From contig QEUQ01000034.1 in NCBI GenBank assembly GCA_003577105.1, positions 1 to 40,548 of the forward strand: a stretch of DNA of 40,548 nt, in the 5' to 3' direction. Below the pieces are notes generated by a model. That model saw only the letters and a list, made by a program, of their open reading frames with translations. It made no database searches and was not told the DNA's origin. The translations under genes and the position numbers were made by a program. Positions within the stretch are counted from its first letter, which is position 1, and every line of letters starts with the position of its first letter. Positions 6,738 through 14,242 of this stretch are shown here, piece by piece. The DNA is from Acidobacteriota bacterium. GTDB lineage: Bacteria; Actinomycetota; Acidimicrobiia; ATN3.

Positions 6738-6770
6738 GGTGACTCTATCACCAGGTGTCCTAGGGGCCGT
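6738..6770 (+). repeat. 33-bp direct repeat, copy 1
   Basis: This copy is identical over 33 bases to 7812-7844 in the same orientation. The repeat opens with the palindrome GGTGA-N5-TCACC and ends with CCTAGGGGCCGT. Weaker similarity extends about 30 bases to the left. The copy sits upstream of the divergent aquaporin-arsC operon; the two copies bracket the MNT-HEPN module. Confidence 0.9.
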
Positions 6771-6955
6771 TCATGCGAGCTCGCTTGTAGAGTATGTGTT
6801 TGCGGGCAGGAATTTCGACCTGCTATTGGCCGTGGCGCAAGACCGGACGATCCGGCCAGCTCCAAACCAAAACCCCGAAGAAAATCGAGGTCTATGCCGC
6901 CGTTTCCGAGGCATCGGCCGTGGACAGGGCTACTGTTGCGCAAAGCGAGGTGAGT

Positions 6956-7288
6956 ATGGGAGAACAGAGAGGTTCGGGCAGTCGCGGATTGGCGACGGTT
7001 GTCGAGCGGCTCGTCGAGGTCTATTCGCCGTTGCGCGTCTACCTGTTTGGGTCAATGGCAAGGGGCGACCACGGTCCTGACAGCGACTTCGACATTCTCC
7101 TGGTCGTGCGAGACGACGCGGACCCAGAGCACCGTCGCAGCCGTTTGGCGTACCGGGCACTCTGGGAGACCGGAATCGCTGCGGATGTCATCGTAGTCAC
7201 TGAGAGCTATTTCGAATCGCGCCGCCGGGTGGCTACATCGCTCCCTGCCACGGTGTTGCGCGAGGGTAAGCTGCTGCATGCCGCCTGA
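6956..7288 (+). CDS. MNT-type nucleotidyltransferase antitoxin of an MNT-HEPN module
   Basis: This 110-residue minimal nucleotidyltransferase has the signature YLFGSMARGDHGPDSDFDIL: Gly32-Ser33 of the GS motif and Asp44/Asp46 of the metal site. The next gene, overlapping by 11 bases, is a HEPN-domain protein. In characterised MNT-HEPN systems the nucleotidyltransferase adds AMP groups to a tyrosine of the HEPN ribonuclease and so silences it. ATG 6956 is chosen because a GAGG tract sits 7 nt upstream and the family signature begins about 30 residues later; the frame is open back to 6794 but unsupported. It differs clearly from the other MNT at 3423-3734. Confidence 0.88.
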   Translation: MGEQRGSGSRGLATVVERLVEVYSPLRVYLFGSMARGDHGPDSDFDILLVVRDDADPEHRRSRLAYRALWETGIAADVIVVTESYFESRRRVATSLPATVLREGKLLHAA

Positions 7289-7691
7289 CATCGAAGTTGT
7301 TGCCGAGGCGCGCGCCTGGTTTTCCCGTGCAGCGCAAGATCTGCGGGCGGCCGACTTCGAAATGACTGCAGTTCCACCGCTGACCGCGGATGTTGCTTTT
7401 CATGCGCAGCAAGCGGCCGAGAAGGCGATGAAGGGATTGCTGACACTCCACAGTGTCGTTTTCCGCAAGACCCACAGTCTCGTTGAGCTTGGCCAGGCTT
7501 GCGCGAGCGTCGAGCCCGATCTCGAGCCGCTCCTGATCGAGGCCGCGCCGCTAACGGAATATGCCTGGCGCTATCGCTATCCAGGGGAACCGGACGAGCC
7601 GCTCGTAGATGAAGCGATGGCGGCTCTGACGACGGCGCACCGAGTTTACGAGTCTCTGCTTCGAGTCCTTCCCGAAGCTGTCAGGCCATGA
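7278..7691 (+). CDS. HEPN-domain protein, probable ribonuclease toxin
   Basis: This 137-residue all-helical protein is of the COG2250-like HEPN family. Typical blocks are AWFSRAAQDLRAADF at the start, FHAQQAAEKAMKGLL in the middle and VVFRKTHSLVELGQA, which holds the Arg and His expected to form the active site. The C-terminus EYAWRYRYPGE contains tyrosines of the kind modified by MNT partners. It overlaps the MNT gene by 11 bases, so they form one operon. The pair lies between two 33-bp direct repeats. A stem-loop follows at 7762-7781. Confidence 0.88.
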   Translation: MPPDIEVVAEARAWFSRAAQDLRAADFEMTAVPPLTADVAFHAQQAAEKAMKGLLTLHSVVFRKTHSLVELGQACASVEPDLEPLLIEAAPLTEYAWRYRYPGEPDEPLVDEAMAALTTAHRVYESLLRVLPEAVRP

Positions 7692-7761
7692 AGTTACTTC
7701 AATGCTGCGTGGGGCTTAGCGCTTGCGGGCGGCCGACTTCGCGGTTGTAACGCGTCACGGA

Positions 7762-7781
7762 GGTCTCACGCGGATGAGACC
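7762..7781 (+). terminator. stem-loop downstream of the MNT-HEPN operon
   Basis: GGTCTCA (7762-7768) and TGAGACC (7775-7781) form a perfect 7-bp stem with a 6-base loop, 70 bases after the HEPN stop. There is no T-run, so intrinsic termination is uncertain. Confidence 0.4.
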
Positions 7782-7811
7782 GCCCTATCGGGATACCGGT
7801 GAACCGAGCGC

Positions 7812-7844
7812 GGTGACTCTATCACCAGGTGTCCTAGGGGCCGT
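7812..7844 (+). repeat. 33-bp direct repeat, copy 2, in the promoter region of the PLP gene
   Basis: This copy is identical to 6738-6770. Immediately after it, TAGGCT at 7846-7851 lies 7 bases before ATG 7859, which suits a -10 box with a leaderless start. The GGTGA-N5-TCACC palindrome at 7812-7826 is then about where an operator or -35 region would be. Confidence 0.85.
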
Positions 7845-7858
7845 GTAGGCTCCCATCC

Positions 7859-9109
7859 ATGCTTCCAGAACAAGGTATGTCCAAAGATGACGTGATCGCG
7901 GCTCTGTCAGCCATGCGGGTCAATGATGTCCGATGGCAAGACGGAAAGACCTTCGGCATGATCTACGACGCCGGGCCCGAAGTCCACGAGGTCATAGAGG
8001 CGGTCGCGCCGCTTTTCGTCCACGACAACGCGCTAAACACAATGGCATTTCCTTCGCTCGGGCAGATCCAGCGCGAGGTCGTCGCAGCGACTGCTTCTCT
8101 TCTGCACGGTCCACATACCGCGTCGGGTTTCATGACTTCGGGAGGAACCGAGAGCATCTTGATGGCGGTCAAGTCCGCTCGCGAGCGAGGTCGTAGTGAG
8201 CGGGGGATCGGCGCACCGAACCTGGTCCTCGCAGAGAGTGCACATGCCGCGTTTCACAAGGGTGGGCATTACTTCGGCCTCGAGATTCGCAAGGTGCCGG
8301 TACGTGAAGACTTCAAGGCAGATGTTGGCGCAATGGCTAACGCCGTTGATGAGAACACCGTTCTCGTGGTGGGTTCGGCGCCCCAGTACCCTCAAGGCGT
8401 CATTGATCCGATCAACGAGATCGCGGCGCTCGCAGCCGACGTTGGCGCAAACATGCACGTTGACGCTTGCATGGGCGGATTCGTGTTGCCCTTCATGGAA
8501 ATGAACGGCGAAGAGCTACCGCCGTGGGACTTCCGTGTCGAGGGCGTGACATCGATCTCGGCTGACATCCACAAACTCGGCTACGCACCGAAGGGCGCGT
8601 CGGTGATCGTGCATCGCACCAAGGAGCTCCGCAAGTACCAGACTTTCGTCTTCGACGGCTGGCTGGGCGGCTTCTATGCATCCCCGAGCATGCAGGGTAC
8701 GCGGGCCGGGTTGCCGATGGCTCTCGCTTGGGCAGTAATGCACACCCTTGGGATCGAGGGATATCGGCGCCTGGTAGCTGAGACGATCGAAGCGAGGCGA
8801 ACGATGGTTGCCGGGATTCGAGATATCGAAGGGGTCGATGTTCTCGGCAAGCCTGAGGCCCAGATCGTCGCCATTGCTGCGGCACCCGGCTTCGAGGATC
8901 CAGTCGACATCTTCGCCGTCGGCGACGCAATGCGTGAGCGAGGCTGGTTCCATGACAGGCAGGGACCGCCCGACTCATTGCATGCGACGGTGAGTGCGGG
9001 AAACGTGATGGTGATCGGTGATTACCTCCGAGATCTACGCGAATCAGTTGCCAACATGCTTGGCGAGCGAGCATCTGACCGTTCCACCAACTACGCAACA
9101 CTCGAGTAG
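7859..9109 (+). CDS. PLP-dependent lyase/decarboxylase of the sphingosine-1-phosphate lyase type
   Basis: This 416-residue fold-type I PLP enzyme is of the group II decarboxylase superfamily. Landmarks are TSGGTES (residues 93-99, phosphate binding), AESAHAAFHKG (His stacking on PLP), VDACMGGF (Asp202) and SADIHKLGYAPKGAS with the Schiff-base Lys239. The HKxGxxxKG layout and overall pattern match the S1P lyase and archaeal tyrosine/aspartate decarboxylase branch. The substrate could be a phosphorylated long-chain amino alcohol or an amino acid; I cannot decide from sequence. An ACAD10-like phosphotransferase follows after 7 bases, suggesting a kinase-lyase pair. ATG 7859 fits the leaderless promoter; ATG 7877 is an alternative. 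Confidence 0.88.
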   Translation: MLPEQGMSKDDVIAALSAMRVNDVRWQDGKTFGMIYDAGPEVHEVIEAVAPLFVHDNALNTMAFPSLGQIQREVVAATASLLHGPHTASGFMTSGGTESILMAVKSARERGRSERGIGAPNLVLAESAHAAFHKGGHYFGLEIRKVPVREDFKADVGAMANAVDENTVLVVGSAPQYPQGVIDPINEIAALAADVGANMHVDACMGGFVLPFMEMNGEELPPWDFRVEGVTSISADIHKLGYAPKGASVIVHRTKELRKYQTFVFDGWLGGFYASPSMQGTRAGLPMALAWAVMHTLGIEGYRRLVAETIEARRTMVAGIRDIEGVDVLGKPEAQIVAIAAAPGFEDPVDIFAVGDAMRERGWFHDRQGPPDSLHATVSAGNVMVIGDYLRDLRESVANMLGERASDRSTNYATLE

Positions 9110-9116
9110 TCGCGTC

Positions 9117-10151
9117 GTGACCCAGGGGATTGACCTCGACGTACTCGCCGAGTGGATGAACGGCGAAGGGCTTGGATCTGGAGCGCTCACCGACGTCACA
9201 CCTTTAGAAGGCGGAACTCAGAACGTCTTGCTGCGCTTCGAGCGCGACGGTCGGACTTACGTGGTTCGTAGGGGGCCTCCGCACCTTCGCCCGACAAGCA
9301 ATGACCTCATCAGGCGTGAGGCGACGATACTGACGGCGTTGCGAGGCACCGCGGTGCCGCATCCTGAAGTGATCGCCTCCTGCTCCGATGCAGAGGTAAT
9401 GGGCGGAGCTGTCTTCTACCTGATGGAGTACGTCGATGGCTTCAACCCGACCGTAACGCTCCCGGAGCCCCATGCAAGCGACAAATCGATTCGACGACAG
9501 ATGGGCCTCAACGCAGCCGATGCGATAGCCGCCCTGGGGGCAATCGACCATGTGGCGATTGGTCTCGAGTCGTTTGGGCGTCCCGAGGGTTTCATCGATC
9601 GCCAAGTAGGCCGCTGGATGTCAGAGTGTGAGTCCTACTCCCGCTTCGAGGAGTACCCCGGCCCGCAGATACCAGGTCTTGAGGCCGTAGCCGAGTGGCT
9701 GGAAGCTAACAAGCCCGTGAGCTTTGAGCCCGGAATCATGCACGGCGACTATCACATGGCCAATCTGCGCTACTCACTTCAAGGCCCCGAGGTTGCAGCG
9801 ATTGTCGATTGGGAGATGTGCACTATTGGTGATCCTCTAGTAGATCTAGGCTGGATGCTCGCCACTTGGCCCGATGAAAACGGAGCGGGGGTGGGCATGC
9901 CCAATGTCACTGCTCTGAGCGGTGGGTTGCCCTCCGCCGCCGAATTTGTATCTCGTTACGGCGAGCGATCAGAGAGAGATCTCTCAGCGGCTGACTGGTA
10001 CACAGTCCTTGCGTGTTTCAAGCTTGGGATCATTCTCGAGGGAACCCACGCTCGGGCTTTTGCCGGCAAGGCGCCCAAGCCAGTGGGTGACCTGCTGCAC
10101 TCAATTACGCTTGCCCTCTTCGAGCGAGCCGTACGGATCATAAGAAGCTGA
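9117..10151 (+). CDS. APH-fold phosphotransferase, ACAD10/11 N-domain type
   Basis: This 344-residue kinase has the aminoglycoside/choline kinase fold. Visible motifs are LEGGTQNVLLRF (nucleotide-binding loop), MHGDYHMANLRY (catalytic loop with Asp and Asn) and VDWEMCTIGDPLVDLGWML (metal-binding Asp). This pattern matches the domain fused to acyl-CoA dehydrogenases in ACAD10 and ACAD11, where 4-hydroxyacyl-CoAs are phosphorylated. Stand-alone bacterial relatives act on small hydroxylated substrates. The frame is open upstream to 9018 inside the PLP gene, but GTG 9117, 7 bases after that gene's stop, is the natural start. Co-transcription with the S1P-lyase-like gene suggests it phosphorylates that enzyme's substrate. 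Confidence 0.87.
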   Translation: MTQGIDLDVLAEWMNGEGLGSGALTDVTPLEGGTQNVLLRFERDGRTYVVRRGPPHLRPTSNDLIRREATILTALRGTAVPHPEVIASCSDAEVMGGAVFYLMEYVDGFNPTVTLPEPHASDKSIRRQMGLNAADAIAALGAIDHVAIGLESFGRPEGFIDRQVGRWMSECESYSRFEEYPGPQIPGLEAVAEWLEANKPVSFEPGIMHGDYHMANLRYSLQGPEVAAIVDWEMCTIGDPLVDLGWMLATWPDENGAGVGMPNVTALSGGLPSAAEFVSRYGERSERDLSAADWYTVLACFKLGIILEGTHARAFAGKAPKPVGDLLHSITLALFERAVRIIRS

Positions 10152-10279
10152 GAAATGAGTGATGAGCCGAAGGAATTGACGATCCGATGTCGCCGTCACG
10201 ACTGAGCCGATTGCCGCTGACCTATGCGGAGTCGAGGGAGCGTTTCCGGCGCGCCGTGAGCCTTGCCGGTCTGCTCCGC

Positions 10280-11686
10280 CTAGCTGGGCGGCTCCATGAT
10301 TACGAGACGCGCCTCGGTCATTTCGAGTGCAGCGTACTTGGGTCCTTCTCGGGTATTGCCCGAGTCGCGCACCCCTCCGTATGGCATTTGATCCGCCCGC
10401 CAACTTGGCACTTCGTTGATCAAGACTCCCCCAAACTCCAACTTTCGGGCGGCGTCGAGGGCCTTTCCCAAGTCAGATGTGAAGACGGAAGCCTGAAGGC
10501 CGTAGCGAGTTTCGTTTGCCAAGCACAGCGCCTCATCGAAATGCGAGTAGCTCGCCACGCCGACTACAGGCCCGAAGATCTCGGTGGCGCACACATCCAT
10601 TTCAGGGGTGACACCCGTGAGGACTGTCGGAAGCAGCATGTTGCCGTCGGTGAGAGTGCCGCCGCACGCGATCTTCGCTCCTGACTCGACGGCAGCGTCA
10701 ATCGAACGCATTACGCGGTTGGTCTCGCCAGGGTTGATGAGCGCGCTGACGTCAGTTGAGTCGTCAAGTGGATCGCCCACATGCAGTTTCTCAACCCTCG
10801 CGACGAGTTCGCGCACGAATTCGTCCATTACCGACTCATGAACGAAGACGCGCTGAACTGAGATACAGGTCTGCCCTGCGTACGCATAGCCTGCGACGCT
10901 TATCTTCGCAGCAACGCTCTCTATGGCGGCGTCAGGCTCGACAATCACCGGAGCGTTGTTTCCCAGCTCTAACCCGACCCGCTTGCGCGGCGCCTTCGCC
11001 CGAATCGCCCATCCAACATCTGGCGAGCCAGTGAAGGTGATCATTGATACGTCTCTGTGGGTCACGAGGTGCTCGGCGACCGAACCGGGGCAGGCGAGGA
11101 CGCTCAGCATGTCGTCGGGGAGCCCGCAGTTCCCGACCAATAGGTCTCTGAGGGCAAAGGCAGTGAGTGGCGTCGCCGAGGCGGGCTTGAGCACAACTGG
11201 AGAACCCGCTGCTATTGCCGGTGCGACCTTGTGGGCAACCAGATTAAGCGGGAAGTTGAATGGGGTAATTGCGGCTACGACTCCGATAGGAACTCGTAGA
11301 ACGAACCCGAGTTTGCCTGACCCCGCGGCCGCTGAGCTCGCGTCGAGTGGAACGGTTTCGCCAGTGAGAGTCCTAGCTACCGTTGCAGCGAATCGGAAGG
11401 TATCTGCCGCTCGGGCGACCTCTATGCGAGCTGACGTGATTGGTTTCGCAGCCTCGCGAGCAATCGATAATGCGAATCGCTCCGCCGTCGTAGGGTCGAG
11501 GAGCGAGTCAGCCGCCTTGTCGAGAATTCGTGCTCGCTCAAAGGCTTCCGGTGCTCCGGCCCGGTGGCGTCCGAGTGCAGTTGCCACCGCAGCGTCGATG
11601 TCAGATTGGGTAGCAGAGAAGACTTCGCCGACAACCCGGCCGTCATAGGGGGATCGGACGACGATTGTCCTCTCGCCTCCGGTCAT
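10280..11686 (-). CDS. NAD(P)-dependent aldehyde dehydrogenase
   Basis: This 468-residue aldehyde dehydrogenase has the standard blocks: VAAITPFNFPLNLVAHK (cofactor pocket with Asn), VVLKPASATPLT (Lys binding NAD), TFTGSPDVG, the general-base Glu in GLELGNNAPVIVE, and the nucleophile Cys in YAGQTCISVQRV. EIFGPVVGVASY near the end is also canonical. It oxidises an aldehyde to the acid; the substrate is not fixed by these motifs. The ATG at 11686 lies 5 bases after the aminotransferase stop; GTG 11692 overlaps it by one base. The upstream aminotransferase would supply the aldehyde if it acts on an omega-amino compound. Confidence 0.93.
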   Translation of the reverse strand: MTGGERTIVVRSPYDGRVVGEVFSATQSDIDAAVATALGRHRAGAPEAFERARILDKAADSLLDPTTAERFALSIAREAAKPITSARIEVARAADTFRFAATVARTLTGETVPLDASSAAAGSGKLGFVLRVPIGVVAAITPFNFPLNLVAHKVAPAIAAGSPVVLKPASATPLTAFALRDLLVGNCGLPDDMLSVLACPGSVAEHLVTHRDVSMITFTGSPDVGWAIRAKAPRKRVGLELGNNAPVIVEPDAAIESVAAKISVAGYAYAGQTCISVQRVFVHESVMDEFVRELVARVEKLHVGDPLDDSTDVSALINPGETNRVMRSIDAAVESGAKIACGGTLTDGNMLLPTVLTGVTPEMDVCATEIFGPVVGVASYSHFDEALCLANETRYGLQASVFTSDLGKALDAARKLEFGGVLINEVPSWRADQMPYGGVRDSGNTREGPKYAALEMTEARLVIMEPPS

Positions 11687-11691
11687 TGCCA

Positions 11692-12933
11692 CTACACCAG
11701 GGCCTTGATCGACGATTCGAGAGCCGAAGTGATCGCGAGCAGCTCGTCTTCGCTGATCACGAGTGGTGGGCAGAGTGCGATGGTCGTGGCGCCGATCGGT
11801 CTCAAGATCACGCCAGACTCGAGCAGCAGTCGCCGGACGTCGAAGTTCGAAACCTCGTCGATCATCTCGACTGCCCAGATCCCCGCGAGTCCGCGGACCT
11901 CCGATACCAGCCCGTCGTCAAGAAGCTCCGAGAGTCGTTGAGCGAGGAAAGGGCCAATGATGTCGTCTGCCCTGGCCAGGAGGCTCTCGCGCTCAATGAT
12001 CTCCATGTTGGTCAGAGCCGCAATACACGTCACCGGATGCCCTGAATACGTATGCCCGGTGCGCAGCATGAAGCTGTCGTCGGCTTCAAGTAGGTCGAGG
12101 ACCCGTTCGCCAACCAAGACGCCGCCGAGAGGCTGATACCCCGATGTGACTCCCTTGGCGAAGGTGATCAAGTCGGGTCTGACGCCAAAACGATCGGCAC
12201 CCCACCATCGCCCGAGGCGTCCGAAAGCGCAGACGACTTCGTCAAATATCAGCAGCGCGCCATGCTCGTCGCATAGCTCTCGAAGACCTTCGAGATAGCC
12301 GGGTGCGGGAGGGCGCACTCCTCCTGCACCCATGACCGGCTCCGCTATGACTGCTGCCACGGCCTCGCCAAACTTGGAAAAGAGGGCTTCGGCCGAGGCG
12401 AGATCGTCGTGGTCGATCATGTGCTCGCCCCCGGCTCCACCAACCATCGGTCCCCACCCTGTGGCGTTGGGACCGATACCCATTACTGAGAGTCCGCCGT
12501 AGGTGACGCCGTGGTATGCGTTGCGCCGGCCGACAACGAGGTGCCGATCCGCCTCGCCAGCCAGGTCAAAAGCAATGCGGGCAAGCTTGATTGCCGTGTC
12601 AACTGCTTCAGATCCCGAATCGGTCAAGAAGACTCGAGTTCTGCCCAGTGGAGAAAGCTGAGCTAGTTTCGAGCAGAGTTCATCTGCGGGCCCGTTGGTG
12701 AACATCTCAAAGCAGTGAAACGCTTCGAGCACCTCAACTTGGCGCGCAATAGCCTCTGCCATCTCGGCGCGTCCGTGACCGATTGCGCAGTACCAAAGGC
12801 TTGCGAGAGCATCGACGTATCGATTACCGGCATCGTCAAAGACGCACGCGCCCTCGCCCCTGACGATATTGATGAAGTCGCCGACCTCAGCTCCCGGGCG
12901 CGCAAATGGGTGAAGGAAATCCGGCTTGGACAT
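11692..12933 (-). CDS. class III PLP-dependent aminotransferase
   Basis: This 413-residue fold-type I enzyme is of the ornithine/beta-alanine/omega-amino acid aminotransferase family. Diagnostic segments are FLTDSGSEAVDTAIKLA (PLP phosphate), AYHGVTYGGLS, LIFDEVVCAFGRLG (Asp contacting the pyridine nitrogen), LITFAKGVTSGYQPLGG (Schiff-base Lys) and RTGHTYSGHPV. Some family members instead eliminate phosphate from phosphoethanolamine (ETNPPL), which would fit the S1P-lyase-like gene facing it. ATG 12933 is preferred to the longer frame to 12993, because a TATATT -10 box lies 6 nt upstream and gives a leaderless transcript. The aldehyde dehydrogenase follows within the same operon. Confidence 0.92.
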   Translation of the reverse strand: MSKPDFLHPFARPGAEVGDFINIVRGEGACVFDDAGNRYVDALASLWYCAIGHGRAEMAEAIARQVEVLEAFHCFEMFTNGPADELCSKLAQLSPLGRTRVFLTDSGSEAVDTAIKLARIAFDLAGEADRHLVVGRRNAYHGVTYGGLSVMGIGPNATGWGPMVGGAGGEHMIDHDDLASAEALFSKFGEAVAAVIAEPVMGAGGVRPPAPGYLEGLRELCDEHGALLIFDEVVCAFGRLGRWWGADRFGVRPDLITFAKGVTSGYQPLGGVLVGERVLDLLEADDSFMLRTGHTYSGHPVTCIAALTNMEIIERESLLARADDIIGPFLAQRLSELLDDGLVSEVRGLAGIWAVEMIDEVSNFDVRRLLLESGVILRPIGATTIALCPPLVISEDELLAITSALESSIKALV

Positions 12934-12939
12934 TCGACG

Positions 12940-12945
12940 AATATA
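12940..12945 (-). promoter_or_regulatory. -10 box of the aminotransferase-aldehyde dehydrogenase operon
   Basis: On the minus strand TATATT ends 6 bases before ATG 12933, placing the transcription start at or next to the start codon. No good -35 element is seen at 16-18 bases; TTGAAG is 20 bases upstream. Confidence 0.45.
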
Positions 12946-13065
12946 CAGCCGTGTTCGTGAGGCCTCTTCAAGAGCCCATCGCGCAAGTCGCACCCATCGC
13001 TAGTCTGTCGGGGGCTCATCCGGGCCGGATGAACTCACACGGGGGGCGAGTGACAGGCGGATGTT

Positions 13066-14094
13066 ATGAGTGACAAAGAGATCTCGGAATCTAGCGAATG
13101 CGCAAGCTGTGTATCTGCTGAGAGTTGTACTTGCCCTGAGGGGAGTGCTGCCTGCGCGCGATCTGAGTGCGGATGCGACCCCGAGATCTGTCCGTGCAAC
13201 GCGAATGACGCCCGCCGACCAAGAGGCTGCCTGGGCTCTCTTTTTCCAGGGAGCTTGCCGGGTGGAGGTTGGACCGTTGTAGTAGTGGCCGCGGTCATCG
13301 CCATCGGTATTGGCGGTGGTCTCGTTTGCACCCGCCCGTGGGCCAAGTCCAATCAGCCGTCAGCGACCATTGGGCACACTCCCTCGCCCTCAGCGAGTGC
13401 GGTATCGCCATCGCCGTCGGGGTCTGAGGTGAAAGAGGTCGTGGCGGACTTCTCCGAGGAAGGGGTCGCCGAACTCGTCAAGCTTTGTACGCCGGCTTCG
13501 ACGACTCACTACGGATCCGAGTTGGCTGGTTCGCGGATCGAGAAGGCGGCAGTCCTATACGGCAATCTAGATCAGACCGCGACCGCGAGAGCTGCCACGA
13601 GCACAAAGCTCTCAGTCCCGACCGGCGAGTACTTGGTGGTCGTGGTGGTAACCAACGGCAATCCAACGCAGGTCGGGCTCGGCATCACTCTGGCCGGGGC
13701 GCCAGTCAACAAGGGTTCGGCTGACGCCGTCGATCCGATCGGCCAAGGTGGAGTCAGCCTCGCTGCCTTTGGCGAAGCTGACGGCTGGAGCAAGTGGCAG
13801 ATCCTCAATGCCGCGGAAAAGTTCAAGCCGACTGGGCGTGAGATCTCGGGGTATCGCTCCCAGAATCGCTTCGTGGCACTGGTGCCGTGGTCCGAGCTCG
13901 GATCCGACGCCAACTCGGCGTCGATGTTGATTGAGACATTCGTCCGCGACACCCCTGTCGGCTTGAGGCCATCTGATAGCGATCCCAAGGGCGCAAGCAA
14001 GCTCATCATCAGCACCCTTGCTCGCATCTCGCGCTCGCCAGAAAAGCGCGAACTCCTATTGGTTGTCACTCCTCGAGTCGTAAGTGGGGCTTGA
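13066..14094 (+). CDS. membrane-anchored protein with Cys-rich N-terminal segment
   Basis: This 342-residue protein of unknown function has a striking N-terminus. Nine cysteines lie between residues 12 and 44, mostly as CxxC and CxC (C12, C15, C21, C23, C30, C35, C37, C42, C44), with C55 nearby. This looks like a metal-binding or iron-sulfur segment. One membrane span follows (about residues 68-88, VVVVAAVIAIGIGGG), then a Ser/Pro linker (PSPSASAVSPSPSG) and a mixed alpha/beta outer domain. The topology implies a cytoplasmic Cys-rich head and an external domain of about 220 residues. It is followed 50 bases later by an ABC exporter with its own ribosome site. I know no family with this architecture. 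Confidence 0.85.
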   Translation: MSDKEISESSECASCVSAESCTCPEGSAACARSECGCDPEICPCNANDARRPRGCLGSLFPGSLPGGGWTVVVVAAVIAIGIGGGLVCTRPWAKSNQPSATIGHTPSPSASAVSPSPSGSEVKEVVADFSEEGVAELVKLCTPASTTHYGSELAGSRIEKAAVLYGNLDQTATARAATSTKLSVPTGEYLVVVVVTNGNPTQVGLGITLAGAPVNKGSADAVDPIGQGGVSLAAFGEADGWSKWQILNAAEKFKPTGREISGYRSQNRFVALVPWSELGSDANSASMLIETFVRDTPVGLRPSDSDPKGASKLIISTLARISRSPEKRELLLVVTPRVVSGA

Positions 14095-14146
14095 TGTGGG
14101 CTGCCGCAAAGTCTGAGCACGGGCGTGAGGAGCAAAGGAGTAGCTG

Positions 14147-14242
14147 ATGGGGCGCATGATCCAGTTCATCACCACTGATCAGCTGCGGCTTGACTGGCTA
14201 GGGTGCAAGGGCGGGACGGCGGTCGAGGCGCCCGCCTCGTGA
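14147..14242 (+). CDS. 31-residue ORF coupled to the ABC transporter ATPase
   Basis: ATG 14147 sits 6 bases after AAGGAG (14135-14140), one of the strongest ribosome sites in the window. The ORF encodes a 31-residue peptide beginning MGRMIQFITTDQLRLDWLG. Its TGA (14240-14242) overlaps the GTG start of the ATPase gene (14239) as GTGA, so ribosomes finishing the peptide can reinitiate on the transporter gene. It may be a leader peptide that couples or gauges translation. No protein family is recognised. It could also be the original N-terminus of the ATPase separated by a frameshift, but the peptide does not resemble an ABC N-terminus. Confidence 0.5.
   Translation: MGRMIQFITTDQLRLDWLGCKGGTAVEAPAS

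Noticed and set aside
6738-7844. Interpretation of the 33-bp repeats as CRISPR repeats
   Set aside because: There are only two copies, more than 1 kb apart with genes between them, and no array structure.
8493-9101. 202-codon minus-strand frame within the PLP enzyme gene
   Set aside because: It is antisense to a clear enzyme gene, Arg/Ser/Pro-rich, and without a recognisable domain.
9018-9116. TTG 9018 as start of the phosphotransferase
   Set aside because: It would overlap the PLP gene by about 90 bases and add a low-complexity N-terminus; GTG 9117 fits the family and the operon spacing.
10923-11648. 241-codon plus-strand frame inside the aldehyde dehydrogenase gene
   Set aside because: It is antisense to conserved coding sequence and of Ser/Ala/Arg-rich shadow composition.
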